Positions 9,621-43,900 of a stretch of DNA of 64,000 nt are shown piece by piece (the first letter of the stretch is position 1; each line of letters begins with the position of its first letter). The DNA comes from Eudorina sp. 2006-703-Eu-15 (lineage: Eukaryota; Chlorophyta; Chlorophyceae; Chlamydomonadales; Volvocaceae). Under the pieces are notes generated by a model, which saw only the letters and a list, made by a program, of their open reading frames with translations, ran no database searches and was not told where the DNA came from. The stretch lies in NCBI GenBank assembly GCA_003117195.1, contig BDSI01000168.1, positions 157,414 to 221,413 of the forward strand, in the 5' to 3' direction. The position numbers and the translations under genes are program-made.

Positions 9621-9650
9621 TGTCACCGATCGATGACCCGCGGGGTCCAG
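9621..9650 (-). repeat. Fragment of the LINE-tail repeat family
   Basis: It contains GATGACCCGCGGGGTCC, the most conserved word of the repeat seen in full at 22372-22850 and 27674-28052, here in reverse orientation. Confidence 0.5.
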
Positions 9651-9798
9651 CGACCAAGCGGCTGTAGCATAATCCATTAGATAGTTCAGTGCTCGTCATC
9701 AGTCGTCGCCTGTAGCGCATAGCATCGGGCGTGGCATCGGGGCGCCGGCAGATGTCTGGATGGTGCGCAGTCGTACATAGGTACGGTGTTGTTTGTGA

Positions 9799-9822
9799 TG
9801 ATGTTACAGTGGACCCCGTGGC
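9799..9822 (+). repeat. Short fragment of the LINE-tail repeat family
   Basis: ATGTTACAGTGGACCCCGTGG matches the ATGTTACAGCGGACCCCGCGG word of the full copies at 22517 and 27819. Confidence 0.45.
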
Positions 9823-10142
9823 TGGGCCGCTGTGTGGGTGTATGTATGTGTGGGATTTGGTGCCGTCGCGATGCCTCGAGCGGAGGAAGCTAGGGAAGCT
9901 GCCCACACATACAGCTAGCAGGGTCTCGCAGGTAGGGCCCCTGAAGCCGCCATCAGACCCGCCTCCCGGCGGGTGCGTATGTAGGCGCCAGGGTCCACCA
10001 CGTAACACTGCTTATTACGCGCGAGGGGTCAACGGTACCTTACTTCATTCATAATACTGCTTACTTGTGGTGCTCTAGCTTGCGGTGCACTTGTGGAAGT
10101 TAATTGTCCGGTGCGCCACGGTGGCGCGGATTCGTTTTGCAG

Positions 10143-10206
10143 TGTGTGGTGAGGAGGCCATCGACGGCTGTCACCGATGACCCGCGGGGTCCACTGTAAC
10201 ATCCTT
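10143..10206 (-). repeat. LINE-tail repeat fragment
   Basis: In reverse orientation it covers GGTGAGGAGGCC, GGCTGTCACCGATGACC, GCGGGGTCC and CTGTAACATCC in the same order as the complement of 22513-22585. The word before it, TTTTGCAGTGTGTGGTGAGG, recurs at about 14722, so the family extends further there. Confidence 0.65.
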
Positions 10207-11767
10207 AACAGAAAATGCTTGCTATGTGGGCATGCATACATGGGATCGCGATTCTGACGTACCTCGAAACTTGAAAGCTCGGTGACCAAGGCGCCTGTCT
10301 TGGGTTGGAAACGCCGTGATGTGTAGAAAGCGTCCGTCATTTACCATCACTCATCAGGCTATCGCCTGCGTCAGACTTCCGGGGCTTCCCTGACCGACAC
10401 CGCATCGCAACCGCTTTGCCACCAAGTTCTGAGCTGTCCGCCAAATGTATGCGTTGATAAACATTCCTGAGGGATATGTAGGATATCCTAGCAAGCCAAA
10501 GTGAACGTCAGTTGTTCTGAACAGATGCATGTTCGTAAAGTCCGTGCGACAGGCAGGCAGGCTGCAACGATCCGCGACCGACCGAGAATGCGCTGCTCGC
10601 AATCTCGCTGTAGGCGACTGCGTCGATGGCGACAAAGCAGGCATATTATGATATTTTTGTCAGCCTGCACAGTATCGCATTGCGCTGCATTTAGGCCGAG
10701 CATTCTATCAGCAGCAGTCTCGATCACGCTCTTCGCGGCCTTGGAGGTAGATTGGGCGAAAGATAAATCTTACAATTTTTTGTTATCATGTCTATAGCAC
10801 AACACGCATTCCTGGTTTTCTTTCTTCTTGACTTCAAACGGCGCCGCGCCGTATTTGGGCCTGTTCTGGTCAGGATCTTTCGCAGTACAGCTCAGTACGT
10901 GAGCTTGCGGTAGCAGTACATGTAACCGAAGGGGGCAGTAACTCGTTGAAGTGACGTTACTAAGAGTTCTGGGAATTGCTGAAACACTGTTGTTGTTCGC
11001 AGTCGTGGACAGTTTTTGTGCGTGGTCAGCGTCCGACAACCGCATTGGTGGGGCCAAGGATGACAACGATGCTGAACAGCATGATCACATAAAACTTTAT
11101 GAATGCTTTTAAGCAGATATGTTTCTTGTATATATGAATATAAAATGGCAGAAAGTTGCGATTTGGTGGTCACCGTCGTATAAGATCTCAGCAACGGGCA
11201 TGCAACCCTCTGCAACATATGCTCATGCAGCCGAGATTTATGATATTTTGATGACACCAATGAAGTATAATATGAATTACTTACGCAGCCTACGGGGGAT
11301 TATAAACTCGCAATACGGCGTATTGTAAATGTTGCCGCCGGTCTGCGTGATCAGGTCACGTGGATATCATACATAAGGAAAATTCCAAGTTTTCAAAAAC
11401 AGTTTTTCAAAAATAATTTTTTCCTTAACTGTATCCACATTTGTCCCTTTCTGCTTAAATGTCGCCGTAAGGTTGGCCGTACCAACGCAGGTCCTCGTTC
11501 GTGGATGTGCTCTGCCGTTACATAGCCGCGACCTGACATAATACTAGATCGTTTAACAATTTCATTCGTAACTTCAGCAATAACTCTACTTGGCCAGCGC
11601 CAGGATCCCAACGTGTACAGCCTGGCCAAAACTCCGAACTTATTTATTGCAAAACAAAAATCTGACACGTGATAAAACATGATATGTAAATGAATCATTG
11701 TAATAACCGCGCCTTTCAGGACCTCGTGCAACACTCGCGCGACGCTTTTCGCGGACGAGGTTGCAGA

Positions 11768-33936
<22,169 letters not shown>

Positions 33937-34237
33937 CTAGCGAGCTAGCAAGGCAGGCGGCCGTCCCCGCGTCCGTCCGGCTGGCCGTCCGCGGCGCAAC
34001 TCGTTTGCTTGCTGATTGCTTGAGTGCCTGCTGCCACCGCACCTGCTATGGTTATGTATCCCTCTCCACCATTCTTACTATCTACATGCGAGTAAGCAGC
34101 AGAACGGCGGGGCCTCATCATTTAGGATAGCGTTGAGACTCGCTCGCTGACGCTGCTACAGACGACGGGTTTTATTTAGCTAGATCGATGTACGCATGTA
34201 CCGTGGATGGACGAGAGCGAGCATTTGTTACGTAGGA

Positions 34238-34253
34238 TTTTAGGGTTTAGGGG
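34238..34253 (+). repeat. Short telomere-like repeat
   Basis: TTTTAGGGTTTAGGGG is two units of the plant/algal telomere type. Isolated GGGTTTAGGGTTT also occurs at about 21279 (intron 13). Both are too short to indicate more than chance or an old repair scar. Confidence 0.4.
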
Positions 34254-35975
34254 TGTCATCGATCGCCGTCGGTGCGGGCATGCATGGCATTGGTGCCAAC
34301 CGCGCTCGCTGCTGCCTGCTGAACGCAGGTAGGCATGTACGTGCGCCGCCGACGACGTGAACCCGCGCATCAAATCATCATAGCTGACTTGCCCGCTCGT
34401 TCGTTGGTTGGTTGGTTGGTTCGTTCGGTCGGTCGTTGGATCACTCACTGTGGCTGCTACTGCTGAAAATCGTGTCGGTCTGCATACATGCCGCCGCCAT
34501 GACTTAGGTGCGCAACAAGCAAGTTGGACGCGCATCGTTTCCTTTGAAGCAAGCTTGGTTCTCTAAATATATATACGTGCGTATGTGTGGGAGTGCGGGC
34601 CCGCGCGTCTGTCGACAGCGGTCTTAGTGGCACGTATACACGTGCAAACACGCATACACACACACACATTCACACACACGCCGGATGGTGATATCAATCT
34701 GGTGTATGGTGGTTTATGTGGTTTATGTGGTTTATGTACGGCTCGCTCCTGCCTTTCGCAGCCAGTCACGACCCAATAAAACATACATAGACCATTAGAT
34801 AGACCAAATAGCACATGCACCCCGCCGGCCTAAGCGGATCAACCGACGGTCTTCATTATGGGGCGCGTGTGTACGGCGGGCGTGTGTGCGTACGTGTATG
34901 TACGGGCGAACTTGCTCACCACGACGTACGTACGTCATCACGCGGCGTGCGTTCGCTGTTGGCTGGCTTACCTCATCAGGATGTGAGTCATACGGTACGA
35001 CTGTGGGGTTATGTGCGAAGATAGAGCGATAGATTTCGGTATCGATAGCCGATATATCTGACACGGCACTTCGAATGTTGCTTTTTTTGTTCGCTCGGTC
35101 TCGTACGTACGTAGGATGGATCGATGTTAATTGGTTGGCGGCCACGCACGCCCACCACCTGAGCTTGCTCACTTGCTGATGATTTTTGTCCCCGCGCGCT
35201 AGGTGCGTATTGCGTTTGCCTGTCTGCGTGTTGTTAACGTGCGTAGGTACGTACGTATGTCTTCGTTGCGTCTACATATCTACCTATTTGCCTACCTATC
35301 TATCTACCTCTCGATTTAGCTGTCTATCTATCTGTCTGTCTATCTATCCGTCGATGATGATGACTGGACGGATGGTCAGGAACGAGTCCAGCCAGCCAGC
35401 CCAGCTGCTGCTGGCTAGCACAGTCGAGAGTGACAATGTTACTAAGCCACGCATCGGGGCGTCCTATGTATCTGGAGCGTTATTATTAGGATGTTACAGT
35501 ATTGTCGGACTTCGCATCTCGATTCCTTGCGTGCTTGCGTGCGTGCGTGCGTGTGTGCGGTAGTGGTGGCATCAAGCATTCTGTTGCACGCCATATGTGT
35601 CTGTGTCTGTGTATGTGTGGGTGCAGCTGCAGGTGTGGTGGGCAGACTTGTGGTGCTTCTGTCTCGTCACAGATGAAGCACGCGGCAGGCGTACAGATGG
35701 ATGACCTGGGTAGATCGGATCAGATCTGGGTGAAGGGGCCTGCCGCTGCTGATGATGAGTGGACGGATAGATGCGGGGATGGCTCGCTGTATCAACCACA
35801 GCTCTGCTCTCTCGACTGGGTTAGAAAGAGCACGCAAGCAAGCGCAGAGCACGCCGTGACGGGGCCGGCATGTACGGGGCTGCCGTACATGCGCTGCCGT
35901 GCGGGGGCGCATGCATGCTCAGGTAGGTGTCAGGTTGTCAGGTTGATTGCTTTGTGTGTGATATCAGCGCCGAGT

Positions 35976-36006
35976 GATGGATGGATGGATGGATGGATGG
36001 ATGGAT
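35976..36006. repeat. (ATGG)n microsatellite
   Basis: About seven and a half units of GATG in a row. Confidence 0.95.
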
Positions 36007-37651
36007 ACATGGTTGGCGATGGGCGTGGTTATTTCGGGGGGGGGGCCGGGCTGTGGGCGCCGCCTCGCTCGTTGCTGCGTGGATTGATGGTTGACAGCGC
36101 GCGCGCACGCTCCTCAATCACGTGTGTGCGTGTAGCTCGAAATGACCCGCCTGAGCTCGGTAGCTTGGTCATCAGGCTCGCCCGCTGACATGCATGGCCC
36201 CTGGGGAACGTGGAGTCGATCGACTGCTGCACCCACATGCTTTAAGGAGTCCACTGCTGTGTTTGGGCCCTTAACTACATTATCTGCATGTCGGGTGGTC
36301 ATCGCGCGCCTTCGAGCGTCAGCTGTGACAATATTATTTCGTTCGAGGTTCGTTTTTTAGGAACCCCCGGCGACTGGCGTGAAGTAATGCGGCACTGTGC
36401 ACATTCGTTCGCCCGTTATCACCGAGCTAATGCTGCTAACGTTGTAAAACGTCCAGTCGGCGTCGCGGATACACATTCAGCGGCCGGACAGCCCTGCGGG
36501 TGCCACAGCGAGTCCAGCTAGCTGGCATCGCAGTATATCCTAAGGGTAGCCTCTCCAGCGGGCACTGCAAGAAAGAAACGAAGAACAAAGGAACGTTGCT
36601 GCAGTTACGGGCACCCCTGCAATCGTCGAAGCGGCATCTGCCTCACGGTTTGCTGCTGCACAAGATGTGCTCATTTCACGTTTAATGTTCAACATCTGAC
36701 GCATTCATCGATTTCATGGAAGCGACGGCGGAGGTACGGCGGAGGTACGGCGCAGGTTGAGGCGCCACGCCACAAAAAGCGACGACCCGGCACGACACGT
36801 AGGCAGGTTCGTACATATGTACGTACGCCGCACTGGCACACACCCACCCACCCATGCCGTACGTACATACACAGCATGCGCGCCCAGCAGCGACACTGGA
36901 CCATCCCGGACACACACACCTGCGAGCAGTACTTCGTTCGACGCGCTCAAAAAATTACGGACGGCAATAGGTATCTCAAAGACACCAAAAAGACAGAAAA
37001 AACGCTGGAGCCATAAAATCAACATGCTTGGCAGTTCGCTGCTACCTGCTGGAGGACGAACGCGGGGCGGCGCGCTCGACTGACTGACTGACTGACTGCG
37101 TGGTCGTTTCCCGCCGAGAGGCCGTCCCGACACCGACCACGATTGGGTGGGCCGTCCGTCGTCCAGTGTGACGAAACGTCAAATTTACCTAGCTACGGTG
37201 TCCAGGACCGAAACAACAAAACCGCCCTGATGCGCTCCGTGATACCGGAGGCTCGTCTCCAGACGGACCACGCAGCGAAACCGCGAACGACGGACCGAGG
37301 AAGTCTTCCAGCGGACGGAGGGTACGTGCGGTAGGCGGGGCCCCACGCACACACAAACACACACACACGCATACAAACAAACACGCATACCCGCCGCCAG
37401 CTCACGACCACTCAGTCCAATCCCTCCCACGCACCACGAGAGACAGCCCCCGTCAGGTTTCGCGACGAAGGTAGTCGTGCCCTGGGTAGGCTCGGTGGGT
37501 AGGTAGCACAGGTAACGGGTGGGTAGGCAGCACAGCGGCGGCGTCATGCCACCAAATAAAAATCAAATAGGGGGACGGCGAGCACGCGCGTTCTCAGCCG
37601 CACACGCACCCGCAGAAACACACCGAGGCACCTCACGTGGTTGGTTCAGAG

Positions 37652-37696
<45 letters not shown>
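37652..37696. repeat. (CA)n microsatellite
   Basis: About 45 bp of uninterrupted CA. Confidence 0.95.
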
Positions 37697-37700
<4 letters not shown>

Positions 37701-38499
37701 CGCACATACATATACACACCCACACAATACCCGCGGGCACGTGGGCGAGGCGTGGCACGCCACGCCTGGCCTAGCACTTACACATAAACATACACGGACG
37801 TCCGAACTGAAAGGGCCCCGACCCCAGAGAGACCCTAGAGAGAGGAACGCAGGAGAGGCGGCAGTCGGCCGGACGCGCCACGCGCTGCAGCAGCCCACAC
37901 GCACAAACAGCGACCCCGGCAGCAGCGACCCATGGGGGCCCCGTCTCCCGCCTCTCCCGCCGCACCGTCAGGTACATGGCCGCGTCTGCGACGATACGGC
38001 CCCGCCGGCCCCGGCCCCCCGCCGGCGTTCCGTCGAGAGATCCCCAGCCCGGCCGGAAACCAGGAACCCGTCGCTCCGCGTTGCATCCCCGCGACCCGTC
38101 CGTCCCGGCGCTGACGTGGGCCCCCCCACGTGGGACCCACAGTCACGCCCGCGCAGCGCCTGCACAGGGCACCACGCCTACACAGCATACGAGCAAGCAC
38201 CGCACAAAAAACTCGCACATAGCCACACAGCCACATAGCCCCCCCGCCCCCCCCCCCCACACACACATCGGCGCCCGAATTCTGTCGAGGCACCCGTCCT
38301 CCCACATGGCCATCTCCGCGTTCCTCACATCCCCCGCCGCGCACGTGGCCACGGCCACCGCCGCCACCCCCGCAGATCGTACAAACGCACGTGGTGATGA
38401 AATCGGCATTGCAAAGGAACGGCGCCGCCGCACTGCACCCCCCGGCACATCCGGGCAGCAGGCACCTCCAGGGCCCTCGCACCTAGGGACAGACACCCA

Positions 38500-38790
38500 G
38501 AGAGAGCCGGCGTCCTCTGCCGCGAACCTGGCGGCCTCAGCCACGAACGCCAATAGGCGCAGTGTCTTGGCGGGATAAGATACGAAAACGGCACGAGGCT
38601 CCAGGCCAGGTGCACCAGATAGAGCGGGTTGTTGGCTCCAGCGTTTGGTGTGGTGGGGCGCGCCCCCGCCCGGCGGGGCCCGCTCGATACGGGGTAGAGG
38701 GTAGGGGACCCGCAGCGACACCGGGGGTGGACAGCGGCAGTGAGCGTACTGCCCGAGAGAGGCGCAGCAGCCGCCTGGCTGGCAGGCAGG
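38500..38790 (-). pseudogene. Possible degraded LINE C-terminus
   Basis: On the minus strand one frame gives YPAKTLRLLAFVAEAARFAA. Its pattern (AK, hydrophobic helix, F-x3-A-x-FA) resembles AKARAVMEFLQRVASFAELG in the LINE fragment of intron 17. Other parts of the expected tail are in a second frame or absent. The similarity is weak and could be chance in Ala-rich sequence. Confidence 0.25.
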
Positions 38791-38979
38791 CCGGACGACA
38801 GGCCCGGCGTCACGGCATACCGCTGTGCGGTAGAACCCCCTCAAGGGTACAGCCCGCGCCGCCAGCTGCTGTCTGCCCGTCACCGCTCCGCATCTCGGGG
38901 GTTGGGTGCGATGGGGCGGCGCTGGGTGGGGTTAGTTGCCCGCCGTCAAGCCACCCGATGACGTCAGACCCCGGTGACC

Positions 38980-39056
38980 CCAGATCAGATCAGATCCTAG
39001 ATCAGATCCTAGATCAGATCAGATCAGGTCAGGTCAGGTCCGATCAGAAACGATCA
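38980..39056. repeat. GATC-dense short repeat
   Basis: CAGAT/CAGGT pentamers and GATCCTA units give about ten GATC sites in 77 bp. Confidence 0.8.
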
Positions 39057-39171
39057 GACCTGAATCCCCACGGGGCCGCCGGCGTCGGGATGTCTCTTCA
39101 CTTCGCATGGCAGCACTTCATATGGCATAAATTCACGCAATCGCGCACACAACGACAGGTACCCGTTCCCA

Positions 39172-39206
<35 letters not shown>

Positions 39207-40915
39207 CACAATGACACAGAACACATCAGAACACACACGGCCATGTATATGCGCATGCGTTTCAGCACCTGCCTTCACCCCGCAATGAATCAACCCACGT
39301 GCGGCTCGCCCAGCAGCGGAAACAAATCCCAAACAGCTTCCATGTCCACAAGCCCACCAGCCACCTGGGACCTTAACAGAGGTCCCAGCGGCGCGCGGCG
39401 TTGCGGTGTCGCGGGGGCACTCCTCCGCGCGCCCGTCATCGTCTCCACATACCGGACCACACGCCACATACAGCAGCCGCACTGCTTCCCAAACCCCCCT
39501 CCCCCCCCGGGAAGGCGCCCGTCAAGAGAGTATGCCTATGTAGGTGGTGTACGACATCACCGCGGTCAGCCACCCACGGCCATGACCCCAATAAGGCCCG
39601 GGAGGTAACACCGCCAGGTTCCTTATAAAACCCAACGTCACCTGCTGGGGCAAGGGCCGCGTCCGGGGCGCGGAGAATCGGCTCTTTCCAACCCTCGACC
39701 CTTCGGCCCCCTCGCTTCAGCCTTACCTCGGCCCCCAGCTTCGGTCAAACCGACAGACTCGGGCGAGATGACGACCAAGAAGAGCCATAAGGCCCTATCG
39801 ACCGGACGCCGAACCAGCGACGGAAATCCAAATCCGGCTGGCTCTTATCGCCCTCACGGACATCGCCCACAGGTCCCCCACGCCAAAACAAAAACCAAAC
39901 CCCCAGTAGTGTATTCTCATTTGAAATGTACCGAGTGTTTCCGATCGTCGGCCATCATCACACCAAATGCTGCAGTGGCAAAGGACGGCATCATCGACTG
40001 CATCATCAACTGCAGCTGTTTGCGGGAACAAAAGCGTGCGCACTAGCAGTCGTCGTTTGGGTTTGTTGGTGCAGTACTTGATTGACGCCACACGGAGCAG
40101 CGGAGGCCGGTAGGCCACCTCGAAAAAGCCAGCGAACCCCCCCCCCCGCCTCCTGCCGATACACAGCCCCGCAACGTCTCCTACGCTCCGGAGGCGCGCC
40201 GAACAACATGGTTCCCATCATTAGTGCCTGCCTCCGAAACCACAACCACCCCGGCCCCGCCGCCGCCTGCAGCACGGAATGAAATCAAAGATGCAGCGCA
40301 TGCGAGGCGCCCCCTGTTAGAGGGACAACACACCACCACCCAATGCAATAGCGGTACCAGTCCAGGCCCCTTTTGGACCGGAGCGTATCCCCCCCTGGAG
40401 GACCCGCCGCTGCCCTAACGATGCAGAACCTGGGGGCGGGGAGCACGCATCGGCTCTTCGCTGCACGCCCGGGACACCACACAGGGAAAGATACACCGGG
40501 CCCACCCGCGCAATTGCGGCGGATAGGGTTAGCGATACGACAGCATAGGTACGGCGACAGTACGTACGACCACAGGATAAGGAGGAGAGACTCACCGCAG
40601 CCCTGCTGCTACCGTACGCCTTCACCTCGCCTTCCGACTCAGCCCACCGGGCGGGCGGGCAAGCGAAGGCCCACAAATGGTAAAAACACAACACGACAAA
40701 AGTTCACGGGCCTGGGCCTGGCCGTACTTCGCAGCGTGTCCGTTCAGGCGCACCTCCGCCTTCCATCGAATACCCTCAGCACAGCACAGCACAGCACAGC
40801 ATGATAAGAAAAGGCGCAGCAGCTGAACGAACTCAATCAAGTCAGAGAGAGAGGTTCTGCTGAGTCGACCCTGTACACGTGAGGAGGGACTATGTCGCCC
40901 CGGGATTTACACCGC

Positions 40916-43900
40916 CTAGGTCTCCGCCGCCGACTCGTCCGAATCCTCATCAGGCTCCGGTCCGTCCTCATCCGGGTCGCCATCGAGGTCCTGGTTAGGC
41001 AACAGCCCCGCCGCGCCCGCGCCCGGGCCTCCCAAGGCTCCGCCGCGAGGCGGGAGCAGTCCGGCCCCAAAGCGCGGCCCCGCCGCGGCCAGCCCGGCGG
41101 CCGCCGCCGCCGCCGCCGCCGCTGCGGTTCGAGCGGCATCCGGGCTGTGCAGCACCGGGCCGGTCGTCATCTCTGCTGTTGTTGCTTCTGCCGCGGCCAC
41201 CAACGCCGTGGCAGCGGCGGCGCCGCCGCTGGCGCCCCGGGGGGCGCCGCCGCCAGTCGGGGCGGCGGCGGCGCTGGCCTTGACGAACTGGCCGCGCACG
41301 CGGGGTCGCGCTTCCGCCAGCCGTTTGCGGCTCTCGTACCGAACCTGCAACCACCACAACCACCACAACCGTCATCATCAACAACAAGAACGGTCAACCA
41401 GATGTGGATCTCCTTCCGTCCACAGAAGCAACGCACCTTGTACCGTGGGAAAACAGCAAAGCGCTCGTCCACTCATAGATAATCCTGGGTTAAGCGCCGT
41501 ACATGGCATGCTCGCTGAGTGCCCGTTACCCTGGCGGGGCTGCGGCAGGTTTTACCCCTCGGCCTGGCCTGCCCTTCCTGACCCGGTGAACTCACCTTCT
41601 TTTGGAAATTTCGGTGCTTCCGTTTCTCCAGGTACTTGGCGACCGCCGCGAGCCGCGCCGCCGACGGCGCCTTCTGTACGACAACCGGCGCCGCCGTGAC
41701 GGACTCCGGCACCGGCAGCTCCGCCGCCGCGCGCCCTGACAGGTGCGCGATGAGCTGCAGCACCGACTCGGGGATACACACCGGCGGCGGCGGCGGTGCC
41801 GCCGAGGGTTGCGGCGGCGGAGGTCCGTAGGCCAGCGCTGTCGCACCCACGCGCTGCTGCATGCTGGCGTACGGCATCTGAGCTGCGGCCGCCGCGGCCA
41901 TGGCGGCAGCAGCGGCGGCCGCCGCCGCGGCCGACCCCATCGCGCCGCCGTTGGCGCCGCCCGGCGGCGGCCCGCCGTCCTGCGGCTTCGGACCCGCGGG
42001 CCTCGGAAGCGACGGCGGCGGCGCCGCCGCCGTCGGGCCCATGTGGAGCGGCAGTACGGGCGGGAGGATGGCCACAGCGCCGGACGGTCCCGGCGGCAAC
42101 GCCGAGGCGTGCGCCTGTGCGAACTGGGGGTGCGGGTACAGAACATTGCCGCCGCTGCCCGCGGCGGCGGCGACGGCAGCAGCCGCCGCGGCAGAGGCAG
42201 GGTGACCGAACACAGGCGCCCCGTGTGGCGCTGGTGGTGCCTGCGGCGGCGGCGGAGGCCGCGGCGCCACGGTGGCGGCGGCAGCGGCGACTTTGCTGGG
42301 CAGGAAGACGGTGAAGGCCGTGAAGGCGGATCGGTCACTGTGGCGCAGCACCGACATCGCCACGTTCGGAGCTTTCCGAGGCTCCATGGCGCCGCCGCTG
42401 CTGCTGCCGCCACCGTCCGCCTGCCCGCCGGCCTCCCCGCCCGCCACCGTTCCGTTGCGGCGCTGCTGCTGCCCTCCTGCCGTACTATCCGAGGCCGCCG
42501 TCGTTGCCGCTGTCACCGCCCTCGCCGCCGCTTCCTGCCGCACAGCAGCACTGCCCCCCGTCGACGCCGCCGCCGCCGCCGCCGTCGTCTCGACGCCCGA
42601 CGGCTCTCGCGCCGCGATCTGCCCGGACGGCATCCTCGCGGCGCCACTGCTGCTGCCACCTCCCGCAGCGCTCGTTCCGCCGCCAGCGCCGCCGTACGGC
42701 AGCGCCACCCCAGGTCCCGTATCGCTTCCGCGTTTCGCCGACGGCGCCGCCCCCAACGCCCCCGAGTACGACTCTGACGTCCCACGTGCGGCGGCCTCCA
42801 GTCTCTGCCGCTGCTGCTGTTGGTGCTGCTGCTGCTGCTGTTGGTGCTGCTGTTGGTGCTGCTGCTGGTGCATGAGCGCGCGCTGCGTCCACAGCTCCTG
42901 GTGCCTCGCCGCCCCCAGCGCGGCCAGCTCCTGTAGGCCCTGTGGCAACGTCACAGCGCCGCCCGGCGACGCAGCGCCAGGCGCGGTCGCCGCGGGGTGC
43001 GGAAGGGCGTGGGGCGCGGACAGCGGCGGCAAGGCGGCGGCGGACGCGGCGGCGGCGGGGCCGGAGGCAGGGGCTGACGTCGACGGCGGACCCGGTCCTG
43101 CCCCACCACCACCAGAGTGTCGTACAGCGCCCTGAGCCGCAGCAGACGGTCCCGAGTTGGGGGCAGGACCGGCGGACGTCGCTGTGCGGCGCGCGGCCGC
43201 GCACGGCTCGGGTGCCGTACCATTCGGTGCACTGCCGTACTCTGCGGAGGACGGCCGCCGCCCCTGGCCGCTCCCGTCGAAGGGGAATCCCTCCGGATCG
43301 GCCACCCGGCCCTCTTCCACAGCCATGGGATCATCTAGCTGCTGCTGCTGCTGGCAATGTTGCGGTTTTTGTTGCTGCTGTTCATCGGTTTCACTGCCAG
43401 AGCCCGTGGTGGTTGTGGTCGTTGTCGTGGTGGTTGTGGCGGTTGCCGTGTACGCTGACGGGCTCTCCGCAAACGTGTCGCCGCTGGGCGTGGCAGTGCT
43501 CTCCCGCGCGCCGACGTCGAGCCCGGCGGAAGCGGACGCCGCGCGCGAGCCCTGTGAGCCCTCCGCCGCCGCGAGCCGGCAGCCGGCGAACCCGCCAGTG
43601 GGCAGCGCGCGCGCCGCCGGTGGTCGGCCTGTCGAGGGGCCGCCGGACCTGGCGGCGCCGGCGGCGGCGGCGGTGTGACCGTTGAGCTGTGACGCACCCT
43701 TTGTACGGCCGTCCTGCAAGCGAGGTCGTTTACGCGGCGGGCCCGCGAGCTGGAGGTCATCGCCGTCGATGTCGACCTCCTCGTCGTCGCCGGCTGTCGC
43801 CGCGGCGGCAGCGGCGGCGGCGGCGACGTCAGTGTCGCCGTCACCGTTGACGCCGTCATCCGGATCCCGCATCGCGGCGTCCGCCTCCGCCGGCTCCACG

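Larger units (their letters stand above)
6625..11767. other. Gene-free stretch with repeat fragments
   Basis: I see no reading frame with family-like content on either strand. Base composition changes sharply, with an AT-rich patch at 6870-7080, a GC-rich palindrome near 7903-7944, and AT-rich sequence near 10760-11760. The stretch also contains fragments of the LINE-tail repeat (9621-9650, 9799-9822, 10143-10206) and many tetranucleotide-type runs (CCGTCCGT, GGCAGGCA). The promoter and 5' untranslated region of the large gene starting at 11768 should lie at its right end, but no convincing TATA or initiator element can be named. Confidence 0.6.
33937..40915. other. Repeat-rich intergenic stretch without a supported gene
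   Basis: No frame on either strand shows recognisable domains or exon chains. Contents seen: runs of CGTACGTA-type sequence; TATC/CTAC repeats at 35280-35350; (ATGG)n at 35976-36006; (GACT)n at 37078-37098; (CA)n at 37652-37696; a GATC-dense tract at 38980-39056; and a possible degraded LINE end at 38500-38790. A TATA-like CCTTATAAAACCC at 39621 stands about 150 bp before a 92-codon ORF (39768-40046) that I cannot confirm. The 3' untranslated region of the large gene and the 3' flank of the regulator gene must lie at the two ends. Confidence 0.55.

Noticed and set aside
11690..11767. Upstream in-frame ATG for the large membrane protein gene
   Set aside because: It would put 26 polar residues before the hydrophobic leader. 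The ATG at 11768 gives a standard signal peptide.
38562..39608. 348-codon plus-strand frame
   Set aside because: It crosses a GATC repeat and a CA repeat and has no recognisable domain. The frame is open because of base composition.
39768..40046. 92-codon ORF with a TATA-like box 150 bp upstream
   Set aside because: A small gene is possible, but there is no family match, no clear polyadenylation signal and no conserved pattern. I could not support it as a gene.
41743..43678. Long plus-strand open frames (344, 287, 247 and 173 codons)
   Set aside because: They are antisense to exon 2 of the PRR-type gene. They are Arg/Pro/Ala-rich shadows of GC-rich triplet-repeat coding sequence and lack splice or domain signals.
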